The notes under the pieces are model-generated. The model was not told the DNA's origin. It saw only the letters and a list, made by a program, of their open reading frames with translations, and searched no databases. 53,256 bases of DNA from an uncultured Lachnospiraceae bacterium. Lineage in GTDB: Bacteria > Bacillota > Clostridia > Lachnospirales > Lachnospiraceae. The position numbers and the translations under genes were made by a program. Each line of letters starts with the position of its first letter. The first letter of the stretch is position 1. This document shows positions 25,614-32,911 of the stretch, one piece after another. The DNA lies in the NCBI GenBank assembly GCA_947174015.1, contig CAMWHJ010000016.1:1-53256 (forward strand), in the 5' to 3' direction.

Positions 25614-25799
25614 ATGTCTAACATTTCAGAACTTGATTTACAAAATTTACGTCACTTAATTTCGGGGTATGAAACAACCCACTGCAAGATGCAGGATTAT
25701 GCATCTGCAGCCACAGACCAGACTGTCCGTCAGTTTTTCTTAAAGTCTGCACAGTCAGCCACAGAATCCAAAGAACAGTTAATGCAGTTTTTAAAATAG
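25614..25799 (+). CDS. Small CotF-like spore coat protein, first of pair
   Basis: 61 aa, all-helical (ELDLQNLRHLISGYETTHCKMQDYASAATDQTVRQFFLK...). It resembles the first helical hairpin of the CotF/COG5577 coat family, which has a ferritin-like helical bundle. The next gene, 12 nt downstream, resembles the second half. Function as a coat or spore protein is by family similarity and the sporulation context. Its ribosome site lies inside the upstream terminator hairpin. Confidence 0.65.
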   Translation: MSNISELDLQNLRHLISGYETTHCKMQDYASAATDQTVRQFFLKSAQSATESKEQLMQFLK

Positions 25800-25811
25800 G
25801 AGGAAGAAAAG

Positions 25812-26069
25812 ATGAAGGAACAGGCAATGGTAGCAGATACTTTAGCAGGAATCAATGGAGAACTGGTTCGTTTTGGAGAAATGATTCCACAGTGTGAGAA
25901 TAAGGCGTTAAGACAGACCTTAAAGCAGATGCGTAATCAGTGCGAGATGTCACAGGAAGAATTGTATGAGATTGCCAGAAGCAAGCAGTATTACATTCCG
26001 GCAGCCATGGCAACAGAAGAAGAAGTTATGCATGTAAAAAATATTTTGAATTCTTTAAGTGCAAAATAA
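25812..26069 (+). CDS. Small CotF-like spore coat protein, second of pair
   Basis: 85 aa. The helical stretch AGINGELVRFGEMIPQCENKALRQTLKQMRNQCE and the end EIARSKQYYIPAAMATEEE match the C-terminal part of CotF-family spore coat proteins (the K-x-Y-Y-x-P-A motif). RBS AGGAGGAAGAAA before ATG. Together with the preceding 61-aa protein it would form one four-helix unit; both are probably translated from one mRNA that ends at the terminator near 26120. Confidence 0.72.
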   Translation: MKEQAMVADTLAGINGELVRFGEMIPQCENKALRQTLKQMRNQCEMSQEELYEIARSKQYYIPAAMATEEEVMHVKNILNSLSAK

Positions 26070-26086
26070 GTTATCACGAAAAAGAA

Positions 26087-26125
26087 AAGCAGACTGCCGG
26101 GATTTTCCTGGTGGTCTGTTTTACT
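26087..26125 (+). terminator. Terminator of the coat gene pair
   Basis: AAGCAGACTGCCGGGA pairs (with GU pairs) with TCCTGGTGGTCTGTTTT; loop about 3 nt, then T-rich. Confidence 0.75.
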
Positions 26126-26148
26126 TTTGATATAAAATATGTTACAAT
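26120..26148 (+). promoter_or_regulatory. Promoter of rqcH
   Basis: TTTACT (26120-26125), 17-nt spacer ending TGT, TACAAT (26143-26148), about 33 nt before ATG. The -35 overlaps the tail of the preceding terminator. Confidence 0.6.
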
Positions 26149-26180
26149 GCTACATAAAAAGGTGGAAATGAGGGATATTT

Positions 26181-27923
26181 ATGGCATTTGACGGAATTGT
26201 AATTGCCAATCTGGTAAAAGAATTAAATGATAAATTAATTGAGGGAAGAATTTATAAGATTGCCCAGACCGAGGAGGATGAGCTTCTGCTTACGATTAAA
26301 AGTGGAAAAGAGCAAATAAGACTGTTAATGTCTGCCAGTGCAAGCCTGCCCCTTATGTATGTAACCGACAAAAATAAACCAAGCCCCATGACGGCTCCTA
26401 ATTTCTGCATGCTGCTGCGTAAACATCTGCAAAACGGACGAATTACAAGAATTTATCAGCCAAATCTGGAGCGTATTGTAAATTTCGAAGTGGAGCATCT
26501 AAATGAATTAGGAGATTTATGTAAAAAAACTTTGATTATAGAGTTAATGGGAAAGCACAGCAATATTATTTTCTGTAATGAATCCGGTATGATAATTGAT
26601 AGTATTAAGCATATCAGTGCCCAGACCAGCTCATTGAGAGAGGTGTTGCCGGGCAGAGATTACTTTATTCCCAAGACCATGGACAAGGAGAATCCAAGAG
26701 AGTGTAATCAGCAAAAGTTTCGGGAACGTATTCAGGGAAAACCCATAAGTGTTATGAAATCACTTTACCAATCTTTTACGGGAATCAGTCCGGCGGTGGC
26801 GGTAAGCATCTGTGAAACGGCAGGTGTGGATGGTCAGCGGGGCGGTAATACGCTGGAGGAATTTCAACTGGAAGGTTTGTATCTGGCTTTTTGCAAGGTA
26901 ATGGTGCAGGTGGAGGAAGGAAAATTTACTCCGGTGATTTACTATAAAGGGAAAGAGCCCATGGAATTTTCCGCTGTCCGCCTGCATCAGTTTGCAGATT
27001 GTCAGGCAGCAGAGTATGATAGTATATCCAAAGTTTTAGAGCAGTATTATGCAGAGAAAAATACCATCACAAGAATCCGGCAAAAGTCAGCGGATCTGCG
27101 AAGAATTGTCCAGACTGCCTTAGAACGTAATTATAAAAAGTATGATTTGCAGTTAAAACAGCTAAAAGATACGGAAAAACGGGAGAAATACAAGGTATAT
27201 GGGGAACTGATCAACACTTATGGCTATGGTGTTGCGGCAGGAAGCAAAAGTATGGAGGCTTTAAATTACTATACAAATGAGATGGTTCGAGTTCCCTTGG
27301 ACGACACCATACCTGTGTTGGAAAATGCAAAGAAGTATTTTGATAAATATAATAAGCTGAAACGGACTTATGAAGCACTGTCAGAGCTTACCAAGGAGGT
27401 AAAAGAAGAAATCATCCACTTAGAGTCCATACAGACATCCTTGGATATTGCCCTAAAGGAAGAAGATTTGGTGGAAATCAAGGAGGAACTTACGGAGAGC
27501 GGCTATATCCGCAGAAAGGGCGGCGGCAAGCGGGTAAAGATTACCAGTAAGCCATTTCATTATCTGTCCAGCGATGGTTATGATATTTATGTGGGAAAAA
27601 ATAATATTCAGAATGAAGAGCTGACTTTTCAGCTTGCCACAGGAAATGACTGGTGGTTTCATGCCAAAGGTATTCCCGGCTCCCATGTGATTGTAAAGGG
27701 CAAGGGAGAGGAAGAACTGCCGGACAGAGTCTTTGAGGAGGCAGGAAAATTGGCTGCTTACTACTCTAAGGGACGGGGAAATGATAAGGTGGAAATTGAC
27801 TACATACAGAAAAAGCATGTAAAGAAACCCGCAGGAGGAAAACTGGGCTTTGTGGTCTACTATACCAACTATTCTTTGGTCATTGACAGTGACATTACAG
27901 GACTTACATTAATTAGCGGATAG
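26181..27923 (+). CDS. rqcH: RqcH (NFACT family), ribosome quality control
   Basis: 580 aa. In Bacillus the RqcH orthologue binds stalled 50S subunits and adds C-terminal alanine tails to nascent chains; older annotation calls it fibronectin-binding protein A. NFACT-N starts at FDGIVIANLVKELNDKLIEGRI and extends to LMGKHSNIIF; a HhH-like and coiled-coil segment follows (about 280-420, TITRIRQKSADLRRIVQTALERN). The C-terminal NFACT-R (DUF814) domain has YDIYVGKNNIQNEELTF and DWWFHAKGIPGSHVI. Length matches the family. RBS AAAAAGGTGG. Own promoter and followed by a separate promoter for yicC, so monocistronic. Confidence 0.94.
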   Translation: MAFDGIVIANLVKELNDKLIEGRIYKIAQTEEDELLLTIKSGKEQIRLLMSASASLPLMYVTDKNKPSPMTAPNFCMLLRKHLQNGRITRIYQPNLERIVNFEVEHLNELGDLCKKTLIIELMGKHSNIIFCNESGMIIDSIKHISAQTSSLREVLPGRDYFIPKTMDKENPRECNQQKFRERIQGKPISVMKSLYQSFTGISPAVAVSICETAGVDGQRGGNTLEEFQLEGLYLAFCKVMVQVEEGKFTPVIYYKGKEPMEFSAVRLHQFADCQAAEYDSISKVLEQYYAEKNTITRIRQKSADLRRIVQTALERNYKKYDLQLKQLKDTEKREKYKVYGELINTYGYGVAAGSKSMEALNYYTNEMVRVPLDDTIPVLENAKKYFDKYNKLKRTYEALSELTKEVKEEIIHLESIQTSLDIALKEEDLVEIKEELTESGYIRRKGGGKRVKITSKPFHYLSSDGYDIYVGKNNIQNEELTFQLATGNDWWFHAKGIPGSHVIVKGKGEEELPDRVFEEAGKLAAYYSKGRGNDKVEIDYIQKKHVKKPAGGKLGFVVYYTNYSLVIDSDITGLTLISG

Positions 27924-27926
27924 TTC

Positions 27927-27955
27927 TTGACGATAAGTTGTAAATAATTTATAAT
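27927..27955 (+). promoter_or_regulatory. Strong promoter of the yicC-remA operon
   Basis: TTGACG (27927-27932), 17-nt spacer, TATAAT (27950-27955): near consensus. The transcript would carry a leader of about 100 nt with two hairpins (ACATAC...GTATGT around 27960-27985; CTGCCG...CGGCAG around 27998-28017). Confidence 0.8.
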
Positions 27956-28059
27956 GAAACATACTGGTTTTAGACAGGGTATGTGAAGTAATGGTTCCCT
28001 GCCGTTTTGGTACGGCAGAGAACAATTACCATTTCAACGATGTGGAGGCAGCAGGCTCA

Positions 28060-28938
28060 ATGGTTAAAAGTATGACAGGCTTTGGTCGTTTCGAGGCGGC
28101 AGAAGGAGAAAAGAAAATTGCGGTGGAAATTAAATCTGTGAATCACAGATATTTGGATTTAAATATGAAACTGCCCAAAAAATTGAATATTTTTGAAAGT
28201 AAAATCCGTTCTGTGTTAAAAGAATACATGGAACGGGGGAAAGTGGATGTGTACATTACATATGTAGATGAAAGCAAAGGAAGTACATGTGTAAAGTATC
28301 ACCATGATTTGGCAGAAGCATATTTGGCTGCCATCCGGGAAATTCAGAAAGAATTTGAACTTTCAGGGGATTTCGGTGCATCATCTTTATCCAGATATCC
28401 GGATGTGCTGACGGTGGAAGAACAGCAGGTGGACGAAGAGACTCTTTGGCTGTTGTTGGAATCTGCCCTTAGAGGTGCAGCAGAACGGATGGGGGAGGCA
28501 AGGATCCGGGAAGGTGAACATTTGAAGGCAGATTTGCTTCTAAAATTAGAGGAAATGACAAAGCAGATTGCTTACATTGAGGAACGTTCCCCACAAATCC
28601 TGCAGGAATACAGAAAAAAGCTCACAAACAAGGTGCAGGAACTGTTAGTTGACAACAGCGTAGATGAGAACCGTATTCTCACAGAGGTTGCTATCTTTGC
28701 AGATAAAATTTGTGTGGATGAGGAAATTGTGAGACTGAGAAGTCATGTGGAACATATGAAACGTGACTTGAAAGCCGGGGGAAGTCTGGGCAGGAAACTG
28801 GATTTTCTGGCACAGGAGATGAACCGGGAGGCCAATACAATTTTATCCAAGGCAAATGATATTACCATTTCTGAATGTGGTGTGGAACTAAAGACTGACA
28901 TTGAGAAGGTAAGAGAACAGATACAAAATATTGAGTAG
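28060..28938 (+). CDS. yicC: YicC-family endoribonuclease
   Basis: 292 aa. The N-terminal YicC domain begins VKSMTGFGRFE and contains VEIKSVNHRYLDLNMKLP; the C-terminal DUF1732 domain contains the glutamate/His-rich segment ending GRKLDFLAQEMNREANTILSKAND. YicC proteins are stress-related RNases that act on small RNAs in E. coli. ATG 28060 has GGAGG 11 nt upstream, and homologues start similarly (M-x-x-SMTGFG). A longer frame from 27991 has no support. remA follows after 7 nt, so they are co-transcribed. Confidence 0.9.
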   Translation: MVKSMTGFGRFEAAEGEKKIAVEIKSVNHRYLDLNMKLPKKLNIFESKIRSVLKEYMERGKVDVYITYVDESKGSTCVKYHHDLAEAYLAAIREIQKEFELSGDFGASSLSRYPDVLTVEEQQVDEETLWLLLESALRGAAERMGEARIREGEHLKADLLLKLEEMTKQIAYIEERSPQILQEYRKKLTNKVQELLVDNSVDENRILTEVAIFADKICVDEEIVRLRSHVEHMKRDLKAGGSLGRKLDFLAQEMNREANTILSKANDITISECGVELKTDIEKVREQIQNIE

Positions 28939-28945
28939 GTGAGTC

Positions 28946-29206
28946 ATGGACAAATTAGTCAGTGTGGGTTTTGGCAATATGGTAAATGCCAGCAAAGTGA
29001 TTGCGGTGATTAGTCCTGATTCTGCACCAGTGAAACGTATGATTCAGGCAGCCAAAGAAGAGGGAACAGCCATAGATGTGACCCAGGGAAGAAAGACAAA
29101 ATCGGTGATTGTAATGGAAAACGGTCAATATTTGTTATCTGCCTTACAGACAGAAACCATTGCAGGCCGAATGCAGGGGGTGAAGACCTCCAACAGTGAA
29201 GATTAA
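28946..29206 (+). CDS. remA: RemA (DUF370) matrix regulator
   Basis: 86 aa. Small basic protein, SVGFGNMVNASKVIAVISPDSAPVKRMI near the N-terminus, full length. In Bacillus subtilis RemA is an oligomeric DNA-binding activator of extracellular-matrix and osmoprotection genes. It lies 7 nt after yicC. The usual next gene, gmk (guanylate kinase), is missing; a palindromic element and then rpoZ follow instead. Confidence 0.93.
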   Translation: MDKLVSVGFGNMVNASKVIAVISPDSAPVKRMIQAAKEEGTAIDVTQGRKTKSVIVMENGQYLLSALQTETIAGRMQGVKTSNSED

Positions 29207-29233
29207 TAACAGTTCAGGTATCTGAACTGTTGC
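29206..29233. repeat. 28-bp palindromic element where gmk is expected
   Basis: AACAGTTCAG - GTAT - CTGAACTGTT is a perfect 10-bp hairpin with outer bases matching the ATAAC/GTTGC family. It begins directly at the remA stop codon (TAA, 29204-29206). Confidence 0.75.
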
Positions 29234-29284
29234 AAATTAAGAATAATACAGTTGTGTATTATAACCGAAAGGAGAATATATATT

Positions 29285-29641
29285 ATGTTACATCCATCTT
29301 ATACAGATTTGATGAAAGTGGTAAACAGTGAAATCGAAGAAGGGGAACAACCGGTGGTAAACAGCCGTTATTCCATTGTGTTAGCCACATCTAAGAGGGC
29401 AAGGCAGATTATTGGCGGAAAGAAAGCATTGGTTTCATCTTATGGCAAAAAGCCTTTGTCTGTGGCAATTGAGGAATTGAATGAGGGGCAAATCAAAATT
29501 CTTCCAGAGGATTATGTATTTGAGGAAGAGGAACTTCTGGGTGTCACAGAAGTAGGAAAAGAGAAAGAAATAACAGAAGAGACGGAACAAGAGGAGATTC
29601 TGGAGGCAGAAGAAACTGCTGCAGAGTCAGAGGATGTTTAA
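29285..29641 (+). CDS. rpoZ: RNA polymerase omega subunit
   Basis: 118 aa. The conserved omega core HPSYTDLMKVVNSE and NSRYSIVLATSKRARQI is present, followed by an acidic C-terminal extension (EEEELLGVTEVGKEKEITEE...). Omega stabilises beta-prime during RNAP assembly. AAAGGAGAATAT precedes ATG 29285; a longer frame from 29252 is unlikely. A small 7-bp IR (TAATACA-GTTG-TGTATTA, 29244-29261) lies in the leader. A terminator separates it from rimO. Confidence 0.9.
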   Translation: MLHPSYTDLMKVVNSEIEEGEQPVVNSRYSIVLATSKRARQIIGGKKALVSSYGKKPLSVAIEELNEGQIKILPEDYVFEEEELLGVTEVGKEKEITEETEQEEILEAEETAAESEDV

Positions 29642-29657
29642 AAGCAAGGCAAACCCC

Positions 29658-29683
29658 ACGCACCGCAAAACGGTGCGTTTTTT
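29658..29683 (+). terminator. Terminator between rpoZ and rimO
   Basis: ACGCACCG pairs with CGGTGCGT across a CAAAA loop, then TTTTT. Confidence 0.85.
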
Positions 29684-29706
29684 GCAAAAAGGAGAGCACA
29701 TAACAT

Positions 29707-31047
29707 ATGAAATTACTTTTTATTTCTTTGGGTTGTGATAAGAACTTAGTGGATTCAGAATACATGCTGGGTTATCTGAAGAGTGCAGGGATAGAATTTA
29801 CGGATGATGAGACAGAGGCAGAGATTATCATTGTCAATACCTGTGGTTTTATCAATGATGCCAAGGAGGAGAGCATTCAAACCATTTTAGAGATGGCAGA
29901 GCAGAAGGAAATAGGAAAGTGCAGAGCACTGATTGTTACCGGCTGTTTGGCACAGCGCTATCAGGCAGAAATCATAAAGGAAATTCCTGAGGTAGATGCA
30001 GTGCTGGGTACCACTGCTTATGATGAGATTGCAGAAATCATCCAACAGGTGCTGGCAGGAGAAAGCCACTGTATTCTCATGAAGGACTTGAATGGGAGGA
30101 TAAGGGCAGGCAGAGAGCGTATTGTCACCACAGGCGGTCATTATGCCCATTTAAAGATTGCAGAAGGCTGTGATAAGCATTGTACTTATTGCATTATTCC
30201 AACGTTGCGGGGAGCGTACCGCAGTGTGCCCATGGAGGAACTGCTGGCAGAGGCAAAGACCTTGGCAGAATCCGGTGTGAAGGAACTGATTCTGGTGGCA
30301 CAGGAAACCACCATGTATGGCAAAGATCTTTATGGGGAGAAGAAGCTGCCGGAGCTTTTGCGAAAGCTGTGTGAAATTCCGGGCATTTATTGGATTCGTA
30401 TTCAGTATTGTTATCCGGAGGAGATTACGGATGAACTGATACAGGTCATCAAAGAGGAGGATAAAATCTGTAATTATTTGGATTTGCCCATTCAACACGC
30501 CAATGATGAAATCCTTAGAAGAATGGGCAGGCGAACCAATCAGAAACAGCTTAAGAGTATGATAGAAAAGCTGAGACAGGAGATTCCTGACATTGCCCTT
30601 CGGACTACTTTAATCAGCGGCTTTCCGGGGGAAACAGAGGAAATGCAGGAAGAATTGCTGGATTTTGTGGATGAGATGGAATTTGACCGTCTGGGAGTAT
30701 TTGCCTACTCTCCGGAGGAGGATACCCCTGCGGCAGAGTTTGAAGAACAGGTTCCCGATGAGGTCAAGGAAGAACGCCGGGATGCCATTATGGAATTACA
30801 GCAGGAAATTGCCTTTGATCTCTGTCGTGATATGGTGGGCAGAGAACTGCTGGTGATGATTGAGGGCAGTGTGTCAGGAGAGAATGCCTATGTGGGAAGA
30901 ACATATAAAGATGCCCCTAATGTGGATGGCTACATTTTTGTAAACACAGAGGAGAATTTAATGTCCGGTGATTTTGTGAAAGTGAAAGTAACAGGAGCCT
31001 TGGAATATGATTTGATAGGAGAAATAATCAATGAATTTACCGAATAA
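29707..31047 (+). CDS. rimO: Ribosomal protein S12 methylthiotransferase
   Basis: 446 aa radical-SAM enzyme that methylthiolates Asp of ribosomal protein S12. UPF0004 N-terminal domain with cluster Cys in SLGCDKNLVDSE, VNTCGFINDA and TGCLAQRY; radical-SAM C-x3-C-x2-C in GCDKHCTYCIIPTLRG; TRAM domain at the C-terminus (VGRTYKDAPNVDGYIFVN). RBS AAAAAGGAGAG. It overlaps pgsA by 17 nt, so translation of the two is probably coupled. Confidence 0.96.
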   Translation: MKLLFISLGCDKNLVDSEYMLGYLKSAGIEFTDDETEAEIIIVNTCGFINDAKEESIQTILEMAEQKEIGKCRALIVTGCLAQRYQAEIIKEIPEVDAVLGTTAYDEIAEIIQQVLAGESHCILMKDLNGRIRAGRERIVTTGGHYAHLKIAEGCDKHCTYCIIPTLRGAYRSVPMEELLAEAKTLAESGVKELILVAQETTMYGKDLYGEKKLPELLRKLCEIPGIYWIRIQYCYPEEITDELIQVIKEEDKICNYLDLPIQHANDEILRRMGRRTNQKQLKSMIEKLRQEIPDIALRTTLISGFPGETEEMQEELLDFVDEMEFDRLGVFAYSPEEDTPAAEFEEQVPDEVKEERRDAIMELQQEIAFDLCRDMVGRELLVMIEGSVSGENAYVGRTYKDAPNVDGYIFVNTEENLMSGDFVKVKVTGALEYDLIGEIINEFTE

Positions 31048-31582
31048 ATTAACTGTTTTGAGAGTGATTCTGATTCCGTTCTTTGTGGTGTTTCTGCTGT
31101 TGGATGCACCTTTGTATTACTGGATTGCTCTGGGAATTTTCTGCATTGCCAGTCTCACAGATCTGCTGGACGGAAAAATTGCAAGAAAATACAACTTAGT
31201 AACTAATTTTGGAAAGTTTATGGACCCTTTGGCAGATAAGCTGTTGGTGTCTGCCGCATTGGTCTGTTTGGTGGAACTGGGAAAGCTGCCTTCTTGGATG
31301 GTGATTCTTATTATCAGTCGGGAGTTTATTATTAGCGGTTTCCGGCTGATAGCCGCTGACAATGGGGTGGTGATTGCTGCCAGTTACTGGGGCAAATTTA
31401 AGACCGTATTTCAGATGGCAATGATTATCTTTCTGATTATGAATCTGGCAGGGGTAATACATCCGGTGTTTGAATTGGTGACACAGCTTCTGGTGTGGAT
31501 TTCGCTGATTTTAACGGTGGTATCCCTGATAGATTATTTGATAAAAAACAAGTCAGTGCTATCGGAAAACAATCAGAAGTAA
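31031..31582 (+). CDS. pgsA: CDP-diacylglycerol-glycerol-3-phosphate 3-phosphatidyltransferase
   Basis: 183 aa membrane protein of the CDP-alcohol phosphatidyltransferase family, making phosphatidylglycerol phosphate. It has the CAP motif D-x2-D-G-x2-A-R-x8-G-x3-D-x3-D in LTDLLDGKIARKYN and GKFMDPLADK, and several hydrophobic helices (LILTVVSLIDYLI). It starts at ATG 31031, inside the end of rimO (17-nt overlap). Same operon as rimO; the common Firmicute order is rimO-pgsA-cinA. Confidence 0.95.
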   Translation: MNLPNKLTVLRVILIPFFVVFLLLDAPLYYWIALGIFCIASLTDLLDGKIARKYNLVTNFGKFMDPLADKLLVSAALVCLVELGKLPSWMVILIISREFIISGFRLIAADNGVVIAASYWGKFKTVFQMAMIIFLIMNLAGVIHPVFELVTQLLVWISLILTVVSLIDYLIKNKSVLSENNQK

Positions 31583-31584
31583 AT

Positions 31585-31611
31585 GTAACTATGAAGATAC
31601 TGAATAGTTAC
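31585..31611. repeat. 27-bp palindromic intergenic element
   Basis: GTAACTAT...ATAGTTAC, one base different from the copy at 24-50. It starts 2 nt after the pgsA stop codon, between pgsA and cinA. Confidence 0.85.
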
Positions 31612-31655
31612 AAGTAAATTTGGCAAAATGGTATAACAGAGATGAGGTATGGAAT

Positions 31656-32900
31656 ATGACAGCTGAATTAATATCCGTAGGAACGGAACTTTTACTGGGA
31701 AATATTGTGAATACCAATGCAGCCTATTTATCGAAAAAGTTGGCTGAGATTGGTGTATCGGTGTATTATCAGACCACGGTGGGGGACAATAAAAAGCGTC
31801 TGAAAGAGGCGATTTCCTTAGCTCTTTCCAGATCTGATGTGATTATTTTAAGCGGGGGACTAGGTCCTACGGCAGATGATCTTACCAAAGAAACTGCCGC
31901 AGAGGTGTTGGGCAGAAAACTGTATTTAGATGAAAGGACCATGGAGCAGATTCGGGAATATTTTGCAAGGATTCACAGAGAGAATGTGACAGAGAATAAT
32001 TGGAAACAGGCAATGATACCGGAATCGGCCATTATTTTAGAAAATCACAACGGCACAGCACCGGGAATCATTATGGAGGAGAATAAGAAATCACTGATTC
32101 TTCTTCCAGGACCGCCCAATGAACTAGAACCTATGTTCGAAGAATCTGTTTTGCCCTATTTGCAGAAGAATGAGAAAAAAGTGCTTTATTCCAGAATGGT
32201 AAAGATCTGCGGCATTGGCGAGAGCAATGCAGAGACTATGGTAAAGGATTTGATGGAACAGCAGGTAAATCCCACCATTGCTCCGTATGCCAAAACAGGA
32301 GAGGTACATTTTAGAGTAACTGCCATGGCAGACAACAAAGAAGCAGGGAAAAAGCTGGTGCTGCCGGTGGTGGAGGAATTAAAGGAGCGTTTTGGTGCCG
32401 GGGTGTACACCACCAAGGAACAGGTCACTTTAGAACAAAAGTTGGTAAAGATGCTGAAAAAGCTGAAGTTCACCATGGTAACTGCGGAATCCTGTACTGG
32501 GGGAATGATTGCTGCAAGAATGATCAATGTGCCGGGAGTATCTGAGGTTTTCCATGCAGGCTTGGTGACTTATGAAAACAGGGCAAAGAAGGAAATCCTG
32601 GGGGTATCTAAGAAAACTTTGAAAAAATATGGAGCTGTCAGCAGAGAGACAGCAGAGGAAATGGTGATTGGTGCTGCCGAAAGATGTGAGGCAGACGTGG
32701 CGGTTTCTGTCACAGGAATTGCAGGACCAGACGGTGGTACCAAAGAAAAGCCGGTAGGCTTGGTGTACATTGGCTGTTATGTTTGCGGAGAGGTGGAGGT
32801 GTATGAGTGTCACTTTACCGGAACCAGAGAAAAAATCAGGGAAAACACAGTGGTCACATCATTGAATTTAATTCGATTGAAACTATTAGAATATATGTAG
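31656..32900 (+). CDS. cinA: CinA: nicotinamide-nucleotide amidase/pyrophosphatase-type competence protein
   Basis: 414 aa. The N-terminal MoCF-like domain (ELISVGTELLLGNIVNTNAA; LSGGLGPTADDLTKE) is an ADP-ribose pyrophosphatase-type domain in this family. The C-terminal CinA domain (TAESCTGGMIAARMINVPGVSE; SVTGIAGPDGGTKEKPVGLVYIG) has NMN deamidase activity in characterised members. I start at ATG 31656 (GAGGTATGG upstream); an ATG at 31620 adds 12 residues absent from the family. ilvB begins 11 nt after the stop. Confidence 0.93.
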   Translation: MTAELISVGTELLLGNIVNTNAAYLSKKLAEIGVSVYYQTTVGDNKKRLKEAISLALSRSDVIILSGGLGPTADDLTKETAAEVLGRKLYLDERTMEQIREYFARIHRENVTENNWKQAMIPESAIILENHNGTAPGIIMEENKKSLILLPGPPNELEPMFEESVLPYLQKNEKKVLYSRMVKICGIGESNAETMVKDLMEQQVNPTIAPYAKTGEVHFRVTAMADNKEAGKKLVLPVVEELKERFGAGVYTTKEQVTLEQKLVKMLKKLKFTMVTAESCTGGMIAARMINVPGVSEVFHAGLVTYENRAKKEILGVSKKTLKKYGAVSRETAEEMVIGAAERCEADVAVSVTGIAGPDGGTKEKPVGLVYIGCYVCGEVEVYECHFTGTREKIRENTVVTSLNLIRLKLLEYM

Positions 32901-32911
32901 AGAGGTGTAAT

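Noticed and set aside
27991-28059. Longer N-terminus for yicC
   Set aside because: The added 23 residues do not resemble the family; the ATG at 28060 gives the typical SMTGFG start and has GGAGG upstream.
32807-32911. ilvB start inside cinA
   Set aside because: Would add 35 unrelated residues; ATG 32912 with AGAGAGGTG is the clear start.
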